Shown here in pieces: positions 1 through 11,493 of a DNA stretch of 64,000 nucleotides. The DNA is taken from assembly GCF_042242105.1 (NCBI RefSeq), contig NC_092032.1:10822415-10886414 (forward strand). Direction: 5' to 3'. The stretch is from Pempheris klunzingeri (lineage: Eukaryota > Chordata > Actinopteri > Acropomatiformes > Pempheridae). Each line of letters starts with the position of its first letter. Positions within the stretch are counted from its first letter, which is position 1. A program made the position numbers and the translations under genes. The notes below the pieces were generated by a model. It had not been told where the DNA came from, ran no database searches, and worked only from the letters and a program-made list of their open reading frames with translations.

Positions 1-1617
1 GAGAGATGAGTAAGTGTACCTGTGATGACACTGTTCACAAACATTTCTATTATCTTGTGTCTCTATTGGTGTAGGAGTTGGCGTTATGCATCAAAGCTGA
101 TCCCTGCTTCCTGCAAGTCCTCTTTCAAGAACCTACATGCATATACATCACACCAATACAGTAAGTGACCTTTCAGTGTTAGAATATATTTAAATAATTG
201 TCCTTTATTAGTGCAAAAACAGCAGCTCTTGTAAATGTAAATGGAAGAGAACATTGTACACTAACCTGCTTATACCAAACCAAGAAATCAATTATTTATT
301 TGATATAGGATATCAGATACAAAACAAAGAGTAAAGTGCAAAGTAATTTACACATATCATCTGTAATGTGACCCCATTGGTAACCACAGTAATGTAAACC
401 CATGTGTTCAGACTGCCCTTAAGCCTCAAGCTGGCGAACAAACATTTGCGCTCTCCCAATAAATTGCAGTAATCACGGCACTAATTTGGCACCAGGTGCT
501 GCTAGTTAATCTGATTAAAATCAAACGGACATCTTGACTGCGGAGTGATATGATTAGATGTGGAACAAGAGTCTCTTATGTGAAGCAGCGCTGTTGCTCA
601 GGTGCTTTACGGAGGACTGAGCGAACAGATGAGCGAACAAATGAACACATGTAACAGAGTCTATACTGCATACGATTCCACCTGCCATATATGCAGTAGT
701 GTGCAGGTTTATTGGCTCAGGAGGGCAGGCAAGGTATGTAAATGCACTTTTGCACAAATGCAACACGTTATGTCCTCTATAGGAGCATGTGAGTTTCTGG
801 ACTTATTTAAATGCTGCTACCAAATATAATGAGTGGAATCAATGCATTTAACAGTGCTAAATTGGTCATGTATAGCAGTGTTCTGTATAACATGTTCTAC
901 ATTGTTTGTTTAATTTGTACAAAAATAGAAATCTAAAAACAAAACGTTGTCGTTTTATGGGGAATGTAACAGTGAATTTTACGCAGTGTATGTCGCTAAA
1001 TCCGTCTTATAAAGTAAAATGGAGCTAAGAATTATCCTGCTTTATACACGACTACTTAGTAAAGAAATCAATAACTTGACCCAAAATATTGATTAAAGAA
1101 TGATTTTATTTATTTAAAAACTTTTCTATTGCTTCTGCTATCAGATAGCAAATAACAGACTGTAGAATTCTCTAATTGACCAATCAGAATCGAGTATTTA
1201 ACAACGTCATGTAGTAAAAGAAGTTAACAATTCGTAACTATTTTTAAAAAAATGGTCTGTGCCTACCGTGACCACCTAATTGTATGACTCACCAGTACAT
1301 TGTATTCTGTTCCTACCCACGTACATATTTTCATGTATTCTCATTTAACTTGGCTAGTTCATGAAAGATGTGCCTATGTGTACTGGGTCTGAGCCAGCTG
1401 TAGCCATCCAACTGTATGGCCCCTATACATCTAACCAATTGAACACAACACAGAGGCAAGATCAAGGGGTTGCTTGGTGTCTGTCATCACGTAACATACA
1501 CGCAGATGTTGACTTTAAACAGCTTTAATGTTTTCAGCAGGGCAATTTTTACCCTCAGGCTTTGACAAAATTACAGCCTATGAATACAGAAACTGTTTGT
1601 ACTGAATTATTGTTTAC
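1..1617. other. partial intron 2 of crispld1
   Basis: This AT-rich sequence has no supported exon on the minus strand, so crispld1 exon 3 must lie beyond the left edge. It contains one likely dispersed repeat fragment at about 1165-1225. Confidence 0.6.
1165..1225. repeat. fragment of a dispersed teleost repeat (CCAATCAGAATCGAGTA family)
   Basis: The stretch containing TTGACCAATCAGAATCGAG followed by TATTTAACAACGTCATG resembles the end of a non-autonomous element that recurs in many fish genomes. The assignment is by memory of the motif; only one end is recognisable here. Confidence 0.4.
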
Positions 1618-1736
1618 CTTCCCCAGTGTGCTCCCAGGTTCTGTCCGATCTGTGGCAGTAAACTGGCAGGACCGTGCTCCCACAAACAGGTCTCTGCCCA
1701 CTCCTCTGCAGTGCGCTCCAGCTCCGTGTCCCACAC
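1618..1736 (-). CDS. crispld1: crispld1 second coding exon
   Basis: The 119-nt exon is bounded by TCTCCTGTGCAG and GTAAACAA. It encodes 39 residues from [13 protein letters not shown] to LGAHWG plus two bases of an Arg codon. It aligns codon for codon with pi15 exon 2 at 23123-23005, which has the same length and phases. The intron between this exon and the previous one is 6.3 kb. Confidence 0.93.
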
Positions 1737-4700
1737 CTGCACAGGAGATGAGATAGAAAAAAGGTAAGAAGCCACTTTCTGCATTACATTTCATAAGAAG
1801 TGGAAATAAGGCGATCAAGTGCAACACAAAACTGCTATATTGCTACTAATGGACCATGAGATATATGGTGGTGTCTGTGATGTGAGGTTGCATTCAAACA
1901 CATACTGAACAGGCATTACTTATCATATGTTATTATAAGTCATAGAAACTAGGAACTGCTGTGGCTAGTGCAGTAATCTGTAAGCTAAACGCAGAGCTAT
2001 GTTGATGTGAGCTTTTACACTTTCTCATTGCTGCTCAGCTGACTTTCCCCAGGTGGGTTTTCCTGTAGGATTGGGTGTTATTCAAAAAATGCAAAAGCTG
2101 TCTTTCCTTAAGTAATACCTTCCATATGTCTCTGGTGAGATGTCTGAGCGCAGGCTTTTGTTTCCCTTTACCTCTATCTGAATTGCCCTCTCAGTCAAGT
2201 TTGGCTCTGCTTGGGTACTAAAGGATCATATTCCCATTCTGGGGTTTTCTGGGAATGCAAAGAGTGTCCTTCCTCTCTGATGACCTACATTCTACCATAA
2301 ACAAAAAAAGTTAGAATAACACCAGCTGTAATTCCTCTGAAGGACGCTGTATGTTCCTTTAATTGCACACCTTCCCTTTCACCCTCTGCGTGGGATATTA
2401 ACAGGTTTCTACAAGAAAGTCAATTAGTTTACATGTGAGTGTGCATAAATGTGTGTTTGTGCGTGAGCACATGCTTTAGTACCGTGTAGCAGCGGAGGTG
2501 TCAGAACTTTTTACATTTCACACTTTGGGCCCTGGAAGTTATAGCTTACCCTCAGTGAAATCTCATCCAATAACAGACACTAAAATAACTCCCCCGCTTC
2601 CACCACCTCCCTCCTCCATCGTCCGTCACCCACTTCCAGTCCCACCAGAAACAACTGCTGCTCTCTGCATTACTCCCCAAACACACGCCTACCTAACAAC
2701 AGGATGTCTGGCAGCGCTGTAAATTAACTCTTAACTCTGAGCAGTTTTTTCAGCTCTTTCTGGGAATCCTGTTGGCTGTCGAGCGGACGCATTTGTTTAA
2801 ATCAACAACACCAAGGTGATATCGCCTAACTCTGCCGTTATTGCACTGTGTGTTATGTCATATTTCAGCACAAAGCCTTGTAGCAACATTACATAACTGC
2901 TACACAGAGCAAATAAACACCTGGATGTGTGCATTATATGTTTCATTCATCTCTACACCTGCGAAGAGGAAGTGTATCAGTGTTACAACAGCCTCATGTG
3001 TAGCTGCCTGTGGTCTGTCTTGCACAATAAGGCCAAATGATGACTGACAGCCAGGGCTGAAACAGCCTGAGAATGTGTTTACCTGAAACTCTATCTCTGC
3101 ACAGAAACTACCTCTGTTGGCAGCGTGCTGCAACTAAGTGTCAGTATATTAGTATTGTCATATCTATTTGTAATCCCTGGTTGTGCCTTTTTGCCACTAT
3201 AATAGCTTACGATGGCTACTCCTGGAAGGCTATCTGCTGTCAAGGCGTTAGCTAATGGGGATCTCAATAGAGATGAAGATGCTGAAATAAAAACACTGAA
3301 GAGATTCAAGCCTGGGCATCCCCAGTAGAAGCTGTTCAGTTATAACCTTGGTCTCCCCCTTCCATTTTCTTGACAAATGACACCTCCTTGCATGAAAATA
3401 TAACCAATGTTTACACCGATAAGTAGCCTGAAACACACTGGATTGAGCTGTGGTAAGTGCCAAACCATAGCACAAAGGATGTTCTGTACTTGAGCGGGGT
3501 CAACATGATGTTTTTGACCATTAATGAACAGTTATGGGTCTGAAAACATTTAGCTGTGGCCACAACTACAGGATAGGTTTTCAAGCCAAAAATGACCAAC
3601 ATTCTGGCCACAGTGTCTTGGAGGAGAATGTTGCTGAATATGGTTTCTATCACAAAGACATTATTTGCGATGCTCATGAAGCATGTCTTAAATAATAATA
3701 AACAGAATCAGCCCTCTTCCAACTGGGGAACTCATCCCGTCGTCCGCAAACTTGCAGGGAAAACAGGCTCAGAAAGTGTCGACAGTGACACGTATTTTTG
3801 GGCTGTTGAATCTGGTACAGAGTGCAGCCGGCTTGTCAAGCTGCTGTTGTCTGCCCAGTTAGCCCAGCAGGGGAGGCCTCATAACCAACCCCCCCCCCAC
3901 CACCACCACCACCACCACCTACCACCCACCCTCGCCGCACTCCTGCAGGGGGCCCGTAAAGAAAAACATCTCCCCTGCTAAGGTCTTTCAGCGCTGTGCA
4001 CACGGCATTGTGTATTTCACTTAACACTTCATTTGCGGCCGTCTTTTTTTTTTTTTTTTCCTCGGTCATCTGGTTGCATTCCAAAAGGTACAGAGGTGTA
4101 TTTCCTTTGCAAGTTTGAGTTTCCTGTTCATAATCAATGCTGCGTGGGGAAATACCAAAAAAGCAGGGGAGAGATGTGGGAATTGGTGACAGTGAAGTTG
4201 AGAAAAAAATTGAAGTTGAAAAAGAAACCCGACAGACAAAAGAGCAGAAGAGGTGATAAGAAGGAGACAAAGAGGTGACGTAATAACAGGCTCAAATGTA
4301 GGAAAAGTGATCATTACTGTACATGACATTAAGGAAAAGTGCTTAGGTCCCATGACTTTATGTTGAATTGCCTGTCAAAACAACTACTATAATTTCCCAC
4401 AGCAATATAGAGTATACAGGACTTCATGCAGTGCATTCCACATCAGCTCACATTAGAGGTCCTGTGGCTTATTGTCTGAATTTTGTCAACCAGCGAATAC
4501 CATTGTCTGCCATTATCATGTTACAACAGGGACATAGTTTGGTTAATGTAGGCTATACTTGAAGAGGAAGCTGTCTCATTTAATGGGCATCACACATTGA
4601 GCCTAAACAACAGCTTAGCCTGATTTTTTTATTTGGTGTGATATTATGCTGTATAATGTCTTGGAAATAATAATAGCAGTCACATTATCAGTAATAAATA

Positions 4701-7250
4701 ATTATCAATCAGCTACTGAAATACTGGGCTACTGAGTAGAGCTGCACAAAGGCAGTCTTTTTTTCCACATTTCCTTTTCACATTTCATTGATCAATAATG
4801 GTGGTTAGTGGTTCTCGTGGCTGCAATCCAGGCAAGATGGAGAGGAAGTCCTTTCTGAGCCATGTTGGCACAGGCTGCTCCAGAATCAGCAGAGAGTCAT
4901 TAACAGACTAAAAGGGCTGCAGTGAAAATCCACGTATGAGACACTTTGCTAGTGAAAGTCAAGACTTTGAGGAACTTCTAAACCCAAATGACATTCCCGT
5001 CTGGACAGGACATCAGATTTGACGTACAGCAAACACTGGTATGTCTTTGGCACACCTTCAAGCTTGGAACCAGAAAGTATTTTTCAGGGATGAGGGTAAG
5101 ACAAGGACAAGTAAAGAAGGCAGTAGGAAAGTGTCAAGCCTCAGATTGACAGCACTGTCCTCTTGGGCATAAAGATTTGCACACAATTGTGGGCGTCTTG
5201 GAATTTGATCATTTGATCTACATTTGTTTTGCAATTCTACAAAGTTCCAGGTTCCCTGAAGTATTCGCAGAAGGTGCTATTGCGAGATATTCAGTGCACT
5301 TAGAGCAAGAGGTATGTTTACATTGTTGGCATTAAATCAAGCATGTTCAGTGTGGGCACTGCACTCCCACAAGGGTACGCCTTGTTGCCTCTCCTGTTTG
5401 TGATATTTGTGGACAGAATACAGCCGGCGCAGGTGAGTATCCAGCTTTGTGACATTAAGATGGCATCTCTGCTATTTTGGGATGATATTGTCCTTCTAGC
5501 TTCACTGGAGCGTGACTTTGGATGTGGACTGGACCTCTCTTAGGATCTACAGTATGTGAATCCATAGGACCTACATTTTCTCATACTTTGGTATTCAGCC
5601 GCTGCTCTTTACATCTAGAGAAACCAGTGGACTTCCCTTTTTCTCTGGAGGTTTTCTGGGCGTAACCAGCTGACCAGACCCGGGGGAAAACCCAGGACAC
5701 ACTGGAGAGATTCTTTCTCCTAGCGGGCCTCTAGGCTCTGAGGTAGTCTGCAGTACAAGCTGGGATAAAAACAAAAAACCTTTGGACGTTTCTGCTTAAT
5801 CTTTATCCACTGCAGTCAAATGGCATTTGTATCAATCTAAACCAGTTTTCCTCACATTGAAGCTGTCTAAATACTGCTTCACATTGCCCACATTACCTTA
5901 ATCAAACATAGTGGGTAAAGTTAATTCAAGGCAATTTTGCAGTCTAGACTTTAATGATTGTCTGATTGGACAGCCACATTATCTAACGATAAATTAAAAT
6001 GGCATACGCTTGCAGCAAAACTCTGATACATCCCACACAGAAAAATGTCAATACAGCTTTATCTTAAACCACTGACATCACCACCACCTCAGACCTGAGT
6101 GCAGTCCAGCAAAGCCAAGTCAAACATCAAGGCAGGTGGGGTCCTTTCTCCCAAGATGCCATCTGTTTGTCTTGCAGCACTTCAAACACTGACACTTCTC
6201 TGTTTATACCTGTGGGTCAACATTTGAGTGAGAGGCAGAACCACCATGCCCCTACTGAAAAAGCACTGAAGCTTTCTGGATCGCTACAGAGTGTGAATGC
6301 TTATCCGGGGAATTTTTTGGGCCTCTGTGTTGGATAATGACAGAATGGGAACGGAGCCACAGGGATAAGGGAGAGGGAGGCAGAGGGAGAGGGCAAGAAA
6401 AGGAAACAGATGAAGGGGGAGGAAAGATGGGAGGGATTTGGATTGATGTTATCTCTGAGTCTCTGTGATGATTGCCACAGAGGGTCAGTCGGGTTATGGT
6501 TTAATACAATGGCAGACAATAACAGAGCTGATGGGCAAATGGCTATGTATGTGCACAAAGGTTTTTGTGCGAGTGTATGTGTGCGTCTGCATGCATGGGT
6601 GTGTGGGGAGAGCAGGGAAGCATGTCTATGAAGTCTTCCAGTACAGTGAAGCTGTGAGGTTTCTGAAAGGTGACAGCGGTTCAACACAGACAAGAGGAAA
6701 ATCTGAGAAATATGGAGCCCCTTTCAAAGTAAAGCGCAGAAAATCACTAAAAATCCACTTTAAATGTGACCTGAACAGTTTCTCGCCTGAAAGATATTGA
6801 CATTTACAGAACTGCAAATAAGATTTCAGTATGTAGTCTAAGAAGTCATTGTCTCTTTTCTACTTTCCAACTATGCCCACCTTCTTTTTCCCATTTCTTA
6901 TTCAACCTCGTCTCATTTTCAATTATTTTAACAACTTTTTTGCTACTCTGTCTTTCCCTCTATGGGTCTGTCCTTGCCTTCTCCTCTATCATTTTTGCAC
7001 CTCTATTTATATTTACCTACTGTAGTCATTGCTAGTTTTCACTCTGCCTCTAACCTCACGTCCTCTTGTTGCATGCCTCTCCATATTTCACCCCTGGGTG
7101 CCCCTGGAGCTAAAAAAAAGAACAGCCAACTGTAACAGGAGACAGTAGAAAGGAGCTGTGCGCTGCTGGCTCAGCATTTCTCCACTAGAGTGTGCCTCAA
7201 CCAGAAGCCTGCCAGGCAGAGTGGTGCTTTCACACACATGTGCGCACGCA

Positions 7251-7289
<39 letters not shown>

Positions 7290-8346
7290 GGGGTCCTCAA
7301 GTCCAACCTCTCAATTATACAATTACACAGTCCAGCAATTGCCACCAGCAGGAACTGTTTATTTGCCTTTACCACAGAATAATACTGCCTTTTGTTCTGT
7401 AGCTCTTTAAGCAGAGATGAAAGGAAGATAAAACCACATTACCTCCTGCACACTGTATTGATTTTTAACTTCCAGAGTACTGTTGGTGGTAACACAATGT
7501 GGCGGTCAAGCAGTGCCTACACATGTAGTGTATTTGGAAAAGTTCCAGATCTGTGGAGCACAGACTTTCAGAAGGTGTGGCATGCCTGTATGTGTGTGTG
7601 TGTGTGTGTGTTTAGTGGGGGGTAGACAGCTGGTAAAACAAGCCCTGGTGCCGTGCTCTGATTCTAATTGCACTGTGAAAAGTGATCTGGCGCTGTACAC
7701 ACACGTGATGGCCAAAGGATAAAGTCAAACAAATCTCTTAGCAAGAGTAAGAAAAACGCAGTAGTAATGTGATCATTGGCAAGTTGGTGGAATTCTTCTC
7801 TTCCGGCAAAACAATCAAGGTCACATGGGTACAGACTTGTGTGTGGGGAGGCGGGGGCGGGGGGCTCATGTGTGAAGGTGCTTAGATTCTGGCATGCTGC
7901 TTGTGTGTGAGCCAAGCAGGACAAGTGCCAGCCAGTCTGGTGACTGGGTCAGGCCACTAAGCTATATGGTCCACAAGTGTACAAGGGAGTTCAGAGTGGG
8001 GTCAAAGCGTTTTAACACATGTAAACTGTGTGACATATCATTGCACTGCTCCTGGGAATACTTCATCCACTTACCATGTACTCCATGTTGGAAGAAGGAG
8101 GGTAAACCTGGCCTCTGAGCTTGTTGTGAAGGTCCAGGATGAGCTGAGCGTCACTGTCGGTTATGGCCCTCTTCCCCCTCTGCTTGGCCTCCCACCAGTC
8201 CCCCTCCTCATCCAGGTACTTGTCCAGAATCCGCTCCCAGCCTGTGGAGTTTGGAAGCATCACCATGGAGGTGGCGGTGTGGAGGAGCAGGAGCAGGGGC
8301 ACGCCCCTCAGCCAGCCCGGAGATACATGCCTCATCCTGGTAAGCG
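1618..8346 (-). CDS. crispld1: CRISPLD1 (cysteine-rich secretory protein LCCL domain-containing 1), 5' part
   Basis: Two coding exons of a secreted CAP-superfamily protein are visible: 8335-8075 (87 codons from the chosen ATG) and 1736-1618 (119 nt). They join in phase 0 and exon 2 ends in phase 2 (AG|GTAAAC). The protein has a hydrophobic leader (residues 9-20), an N-S-T glycosylation sequon at N29, an acidic Trp-rich stretch ([15 protein letters not shown], 44-58), and the start of the CAP domain with [20 protein letters not shown]. Exon 2 holds the CAP core [15 protein letters not shown] and [10 protein letters not shown]. The [13 protein letters not shown] block is characteristic of CRISPLD1 rather than CRISPLD2, and the position next to pi15 agrees. 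The rest of the CAP domain and the two LCCL domains should lie left of position 1. Family members are secreted glycoproteins; their biochemical activity is poorly defined. Which teleost ohnologue (a or b) this is cannot be told. Confidence 0.92.
3886..3930. repeat. poly-C / (CCA)n microsatellite
   Basis: A run of about ten C leads into roughly nine CCA/CAC units. It generates a His/Pro-rich open frame on the plus strand that is a repeat artefact. Confidence 0.9.
4044..4059. repeat. poly-T tract
   Basis: Sixteen consecutive T in crispld1 intron 1. No retroposed sequence could be recognised next to it. Confidence 0.8.
5160..5780 (+). mobile_element. decayed non-LTR retrotransposon (LINE) fragment with reverse transcriptase remnants
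   Basis: Translation of 5343-5543 gives a recognisable reverse transcriptase segment: [20 protein letters not shown], then a hydrophobic block ending FWDDIVLLA, which corresponds to the catalytic F-A-D-D box with A replaced by W. About 60-230 bases downstream, around 5640-5720, further translation ([20 protein letters not shown]) matches the C-terminal region usually seen after the RT in fish LINEs. Stops and frame changes separate the blocks, so the copy is dead. It lies in crispld1 intron 1, opposite in orientation to the gene. Confidence 0.75.
7253..7288. repeat. (CA)n microsatellite
   Basis: About 18 dinucleotide units, nearly perfect, preceded by an alternating purine-pyrimidine stretch (TGTGCGCACGCACG) that could favour Z-DNA. 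Confidence 0.95.
7589..7612. repeat. (TG)n microsatellite
   Basis: About 11 TG units, about 300 bases downstream of a (CA)n tract of opposite orientation. Confidence 0.95.
8075..8346 (-). CDS. crispld1: crispld1 first coding exon
   Basis: A splice acceptor (TTGTCTCCAG, ending at 8347) precedes the exon, and the start ATG lies 11 nt inside it at 8335-8333. An ATG 23 codons further down would remove the signal peptide, so the upstream ATG is preferred. The exon ends ...GAGTACATG at 8075, followed by GTAAGTGG. The acceptor implies at least one upstream noncoding exon. Confidence 0.9.
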
Positions 8347-9007
8347 CTGGAGACAACTAAGGCGGTGATCCTCTCGAACTCAGGCAGGACGGATGGGGCG
8401 AAATGGGGAGCGGGCCAGCACAGAAAAACACTCTTCTTAGTCTACAATGTGAGCTGGCAAAGGAACCAAGCAGAGAGACCAAAACAGGATTATTGGAAGA
8501 ACTAGAATTGGGGCTCTGTATCAAATTAGCTGAATAACTCGAGTCAATATTGCACTTGGTGAGGACACTGTGTTGGCTTGCAGACACTCGGTCTGGTGCA
8601 GGGCAACAGGTAACCATGTCACAGGGGTTTAACTGGGGGTAAACAGGGAGACTGGGGGACATTAATGTGTGTGTGTGGATTGAAGATGAACTTTTTGCTA
8701 CTTTTCTCCTGATTAAACAAAAAGGGACTGACAGCTTGGGAGCCCTATATAATAAATGCTGCAAATCACATTAAGCAGTGCAGCTGTAATAAAAACAGTC
8801 TGGTTAAGTGCACAGAATGATGCATAATGTAGCTAATGCATTCACAATACTGCATGTGCACATATGCTTCCAGTTTTGGTATGCATGCTGCAGCGCTGAT
8901 AGAAGCTGATTAAATGTGCCAATACCTAATGGAAAATGTGAGGAGCAATGCACATTGAAATAGGAATGGAGTGTTATGATTTAATGTAGACTTTGGAAAT
9001 AATTTAC

Positions 9008-9100
9008 CTTCAATGAATGGGAACGGAGCCCGCTTCTTGAGATCCTGACAGAGATCTGGCTGTGAAAAAAGTTCAGCAGCAAGAAGAAAAAATTAAAAAA
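9008..9100 (-). other. crispld1: candidate noncoding 5' exon of crispld1 (3' boundary only)
   Basis: The coding exon at 8346 starts with an acceptor, so a 5' leader exon is expected upstream. A good donor, ATTGAAG|GTAAAT, ends at 9008. The exon's upstream limit is uncertain: a TTTTTTCACAG acceptor-like site lies near 9060, and a more GC-rich, CpG-containing stretch at about 9340-9420 could be the promoter. This is inference from splice-site appearance only. Confidence 0.35.
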
Positions 9101-10666
9101 AAATTAAAATAAAATAAAAATCCGCCTTCAAAGTAAGTTGCAGAGCTCAGGTGGAGCGGTGGGGATGGCTGTCCCTTGCTGACATAAATCAAAGATGTGA
9201 TGTGGTCGCTTCACTTTCGTCACTTTGGAAATAGGGGGAGAGTGGCTCTTTCTTCTTTCGGGATTCTTGCACTAAAGCCGCTAAAGCATCACTTATCCAC
9301 ATTTTATCCTCAACTTGGCTGCGCTTCGACAGTGCCGCCCCTGACCACGCCTCTCCAAAAGGTTGGAAACTGCCCACTCTTCCGTGCCAAGACCTCTGTG
9401 CGCGTCCGGGGTCGTGCGTGTACACAGTCAGATTTATTTCTCCAGTGTTGTGCATTGCAAGCTGGAAAGCCACAGAAAGCCTCTAATCTCCAGCATACAG
9501 TCGATTTTTTTAATATTTCTGCAAATGCTTTTAATATGTATTATTCCCAATAGTAGGTTATAAGTGACATTATTGTATTTTTTGGTTATGGTGCATGGTC
9601 TTCAGTAAGCCTCTGTGATGTTCCAAGAATCTCTGTAGATTTCTTTTTATCTAAATATTCTAATACTTTTCTATGACGTGTATTTTACACAGGATTTCTG
9701 TTATTCCTTCTCAGAACAGTAACATGCACTAATAACCTGTTACCTGACTGCAGGCCTGTCATCTGGTAACTGATTTTGGTCAAAAATACATTAATTTTAA
9801 CCAGATCTGCCTCCTCTGTGGGGGCCTGGCAGTAAACCCCCTTTCTCTGGAGCCGAACTGTTCGCAGGTGACTCCTTGGGGGGATAAAAACACAAACTAA
9901 CTGTGTTAATTCCAAACCCTGAACTCGTCGTCACTGTTTCCCCTCCCGCTGCAACACAGAGCAAATTCCATAATGGAAACAGGCAGGTTATGTCTTTTGT
10001 CATCTGGTCATTTTCACTGCGAGCTGTGGCACATGTGGAAACAGTAGCTAATCACCGGGCCTCTGTGCGCTTGCCTCATGTACTCTCTACAGCAAGAGAC
10101 ACAATCGTCTTGTATTTTACCTGACAAACATAATAAACTAAACCCTGGCCAGGCCAGCCACGTGCCAGCAGTGATTCTGCTCTGTCTGTCCTTGTTTCCA
10201 TGACTCCCTGATGTTTTTGTTTTAGCCCTCACAAATCAGGCGAGTCAGGGACTGTTGTGATGCTCAATTATTTCTAAGCTTTCTAAGATTCATAATCTGT
10301 GTCAGATTTCAGAACCAACATAGTCACTGAAAAGTGGGGTAGAAACGGATTGGTTGATTGTGGGGTGGAAGGATAGGACGTGCTACAATAAAACAAAATA
10401 ATGTCTACGTCTGAACAATCCTCAGTTTTGAAAGAAGTTTTACAAGTAAAAGCCCTACACTGAAAATCATACATGAGTAAAAATACAGAGAAATTAACAG
10501 CATAATGTATTTAAAGTAGCAAAAGCAGAGGCACTCACTACACAGATAAATGGCCCCTGTGACTGATAGATTGTCATATATTACAGCCTTAGACTGTTTA
10601 TGATTTATGGTGGTAGCTGGTCCAGGTAGAGCTAGTTTTAGCTACTTTATTTACAGTTAGTTTAGT

Positions 10667-10840
10667 CCAGCGGTTCCCAACCTGGTGGTCGGAATCCCTC
10701 CACTTGGTTGCAAGATAAATCTGAGGGGCTGTGAGATGATTGATGGGGGATGGAATAAGAAAAAATAGATTCTGCAACACAGATTTGGATTCATATTTGG
10801 GGAATTTCTCTGATCGTTGCCTTTTTAAATACATTATTGG
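10667..10840. mobile_element. fragment of a non-autonomous hAT-like element
   Basis: The block starts CAGCGGTTCCCAACCTGGTG and continues through AGATAAATCTGAGGGGCTG and GATGATTGATGGGG, a pattern I recognise from a common fish and vertebrate repeat (usual form: GGTTCCCAACCTGGGGTCC). Only one terminal half seems present. Family assignment is from memory. Confidence 0.5.
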
Positions 10841-11063
10841 ATAAGTTGACCTCTTTGGCCCTCAAACAGTTAATTAAACTAAACAATATCAATTGTATGA
10901 ACAAGTATAGACAATATTACGTTCCAAGATAAGATAAAGTACAAGTATAAAGTAACATGAATTGTAAATACTCTAGTGCAGTACTTAAGCAACAGTACTC
11001 AGTTACATTCCATCACTGCCCTTAGATAAGATGCACCAGATGAAAACATTATAGATGAATATA

Positions 11064-11079
11064 CCCCCCCACCCCCCCC
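11064..11079. repeat. interrupted poly-C tract
   Basis: Two runs of C (seven and eight) separated by one A, beside CTCCAGGGCACC. No associated gene is visible. Confidence 0.85.
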
Positions 11080-11278
11080 TCCAGGGCACCTGTGCTGTCT
11101 AACCTACTTCTGTATATGTACACAATCTGACACAAGCGCTCTCACACTGGGGACCCACCGCATTCTGAACTTCCATAAACTCAGGGTTTACTGTCTGCTC
11201 CCTGGGTCAGAAGCAGGGGCCTCGGCCACAGCCCCAGCAACGGCCCTCTCTCTGCGGTCAGGCCCGGCAGAACACCCC

Positions 11279-11285
<7 letters not shown>

Positions 11286-11329
<44 letters not shown>

Positions 11330-11330
11330 C
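11286..11330. repeat. (CA)n microsatellite with TATA interruption
   Basis: About 15 CA units, a short ATATA interruption, then four or five more CA units. Confidence 0.95.
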
Positions 11331-11467
11331 GCAGCTGAAATAGCAACGCTCTCGCTTTGCCCACAGCTCCCAGGAGGGAAGCACCGCCGAAAACACTCAT
11401 TCATCTGCGATAGAATTAATGCTGCTCTACATTTAGATGTGTGTGTGACAGGGATGAAGAGAGTGCA

Positions 11468-11493
11468 TGTGTGTGTGTGTGTGTATGTATATG
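11468..11493. repeat. (TG)n microsatellite
   Basis: Eight or nine perfect TG units grading into TATGTATATGTG; opposite in orientation to the (CA)n tract about 140 bases upstream. Confidence 0.92.

Larger units (their letters stand above)
1737..8074 (-). other. crispld1: crispld1 intron 1
   Basis: This 6.3-kb intron separates the first two coding exons. It holds the decayed LINE (5160-5780), a poly-C/(CCA)n tract, a poly-T tract and an oppositely oriented (CA)n and (TG)n pair. No other exon is supported; open frames here are short and overlap on both strands. Confidence 0.8.

Noticed and set aside
75..164. An exon-like segment on the plus strand flanked by TTGGTGTAG and GTAAGTG, open for about 29 codons
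   Set aside because: Good splice-like ends but no homology, no neighbouring plus-strand exon, and it would be antisense to crispld1. Such pairs occur by chance.
3592..3981. A 129-codon plus-strand frame with a Pro/His-rich stretch
   Set aside because: The low-complexity part is the (CCA)n microsatellite and the rest matches no family. It lies in a crispld1 intron.
7088..7410. Several overlapping frames with His/Thr or Val/Cys alternation
   Set aside because: All are translations of the (CA)n microsatellite in different frames.
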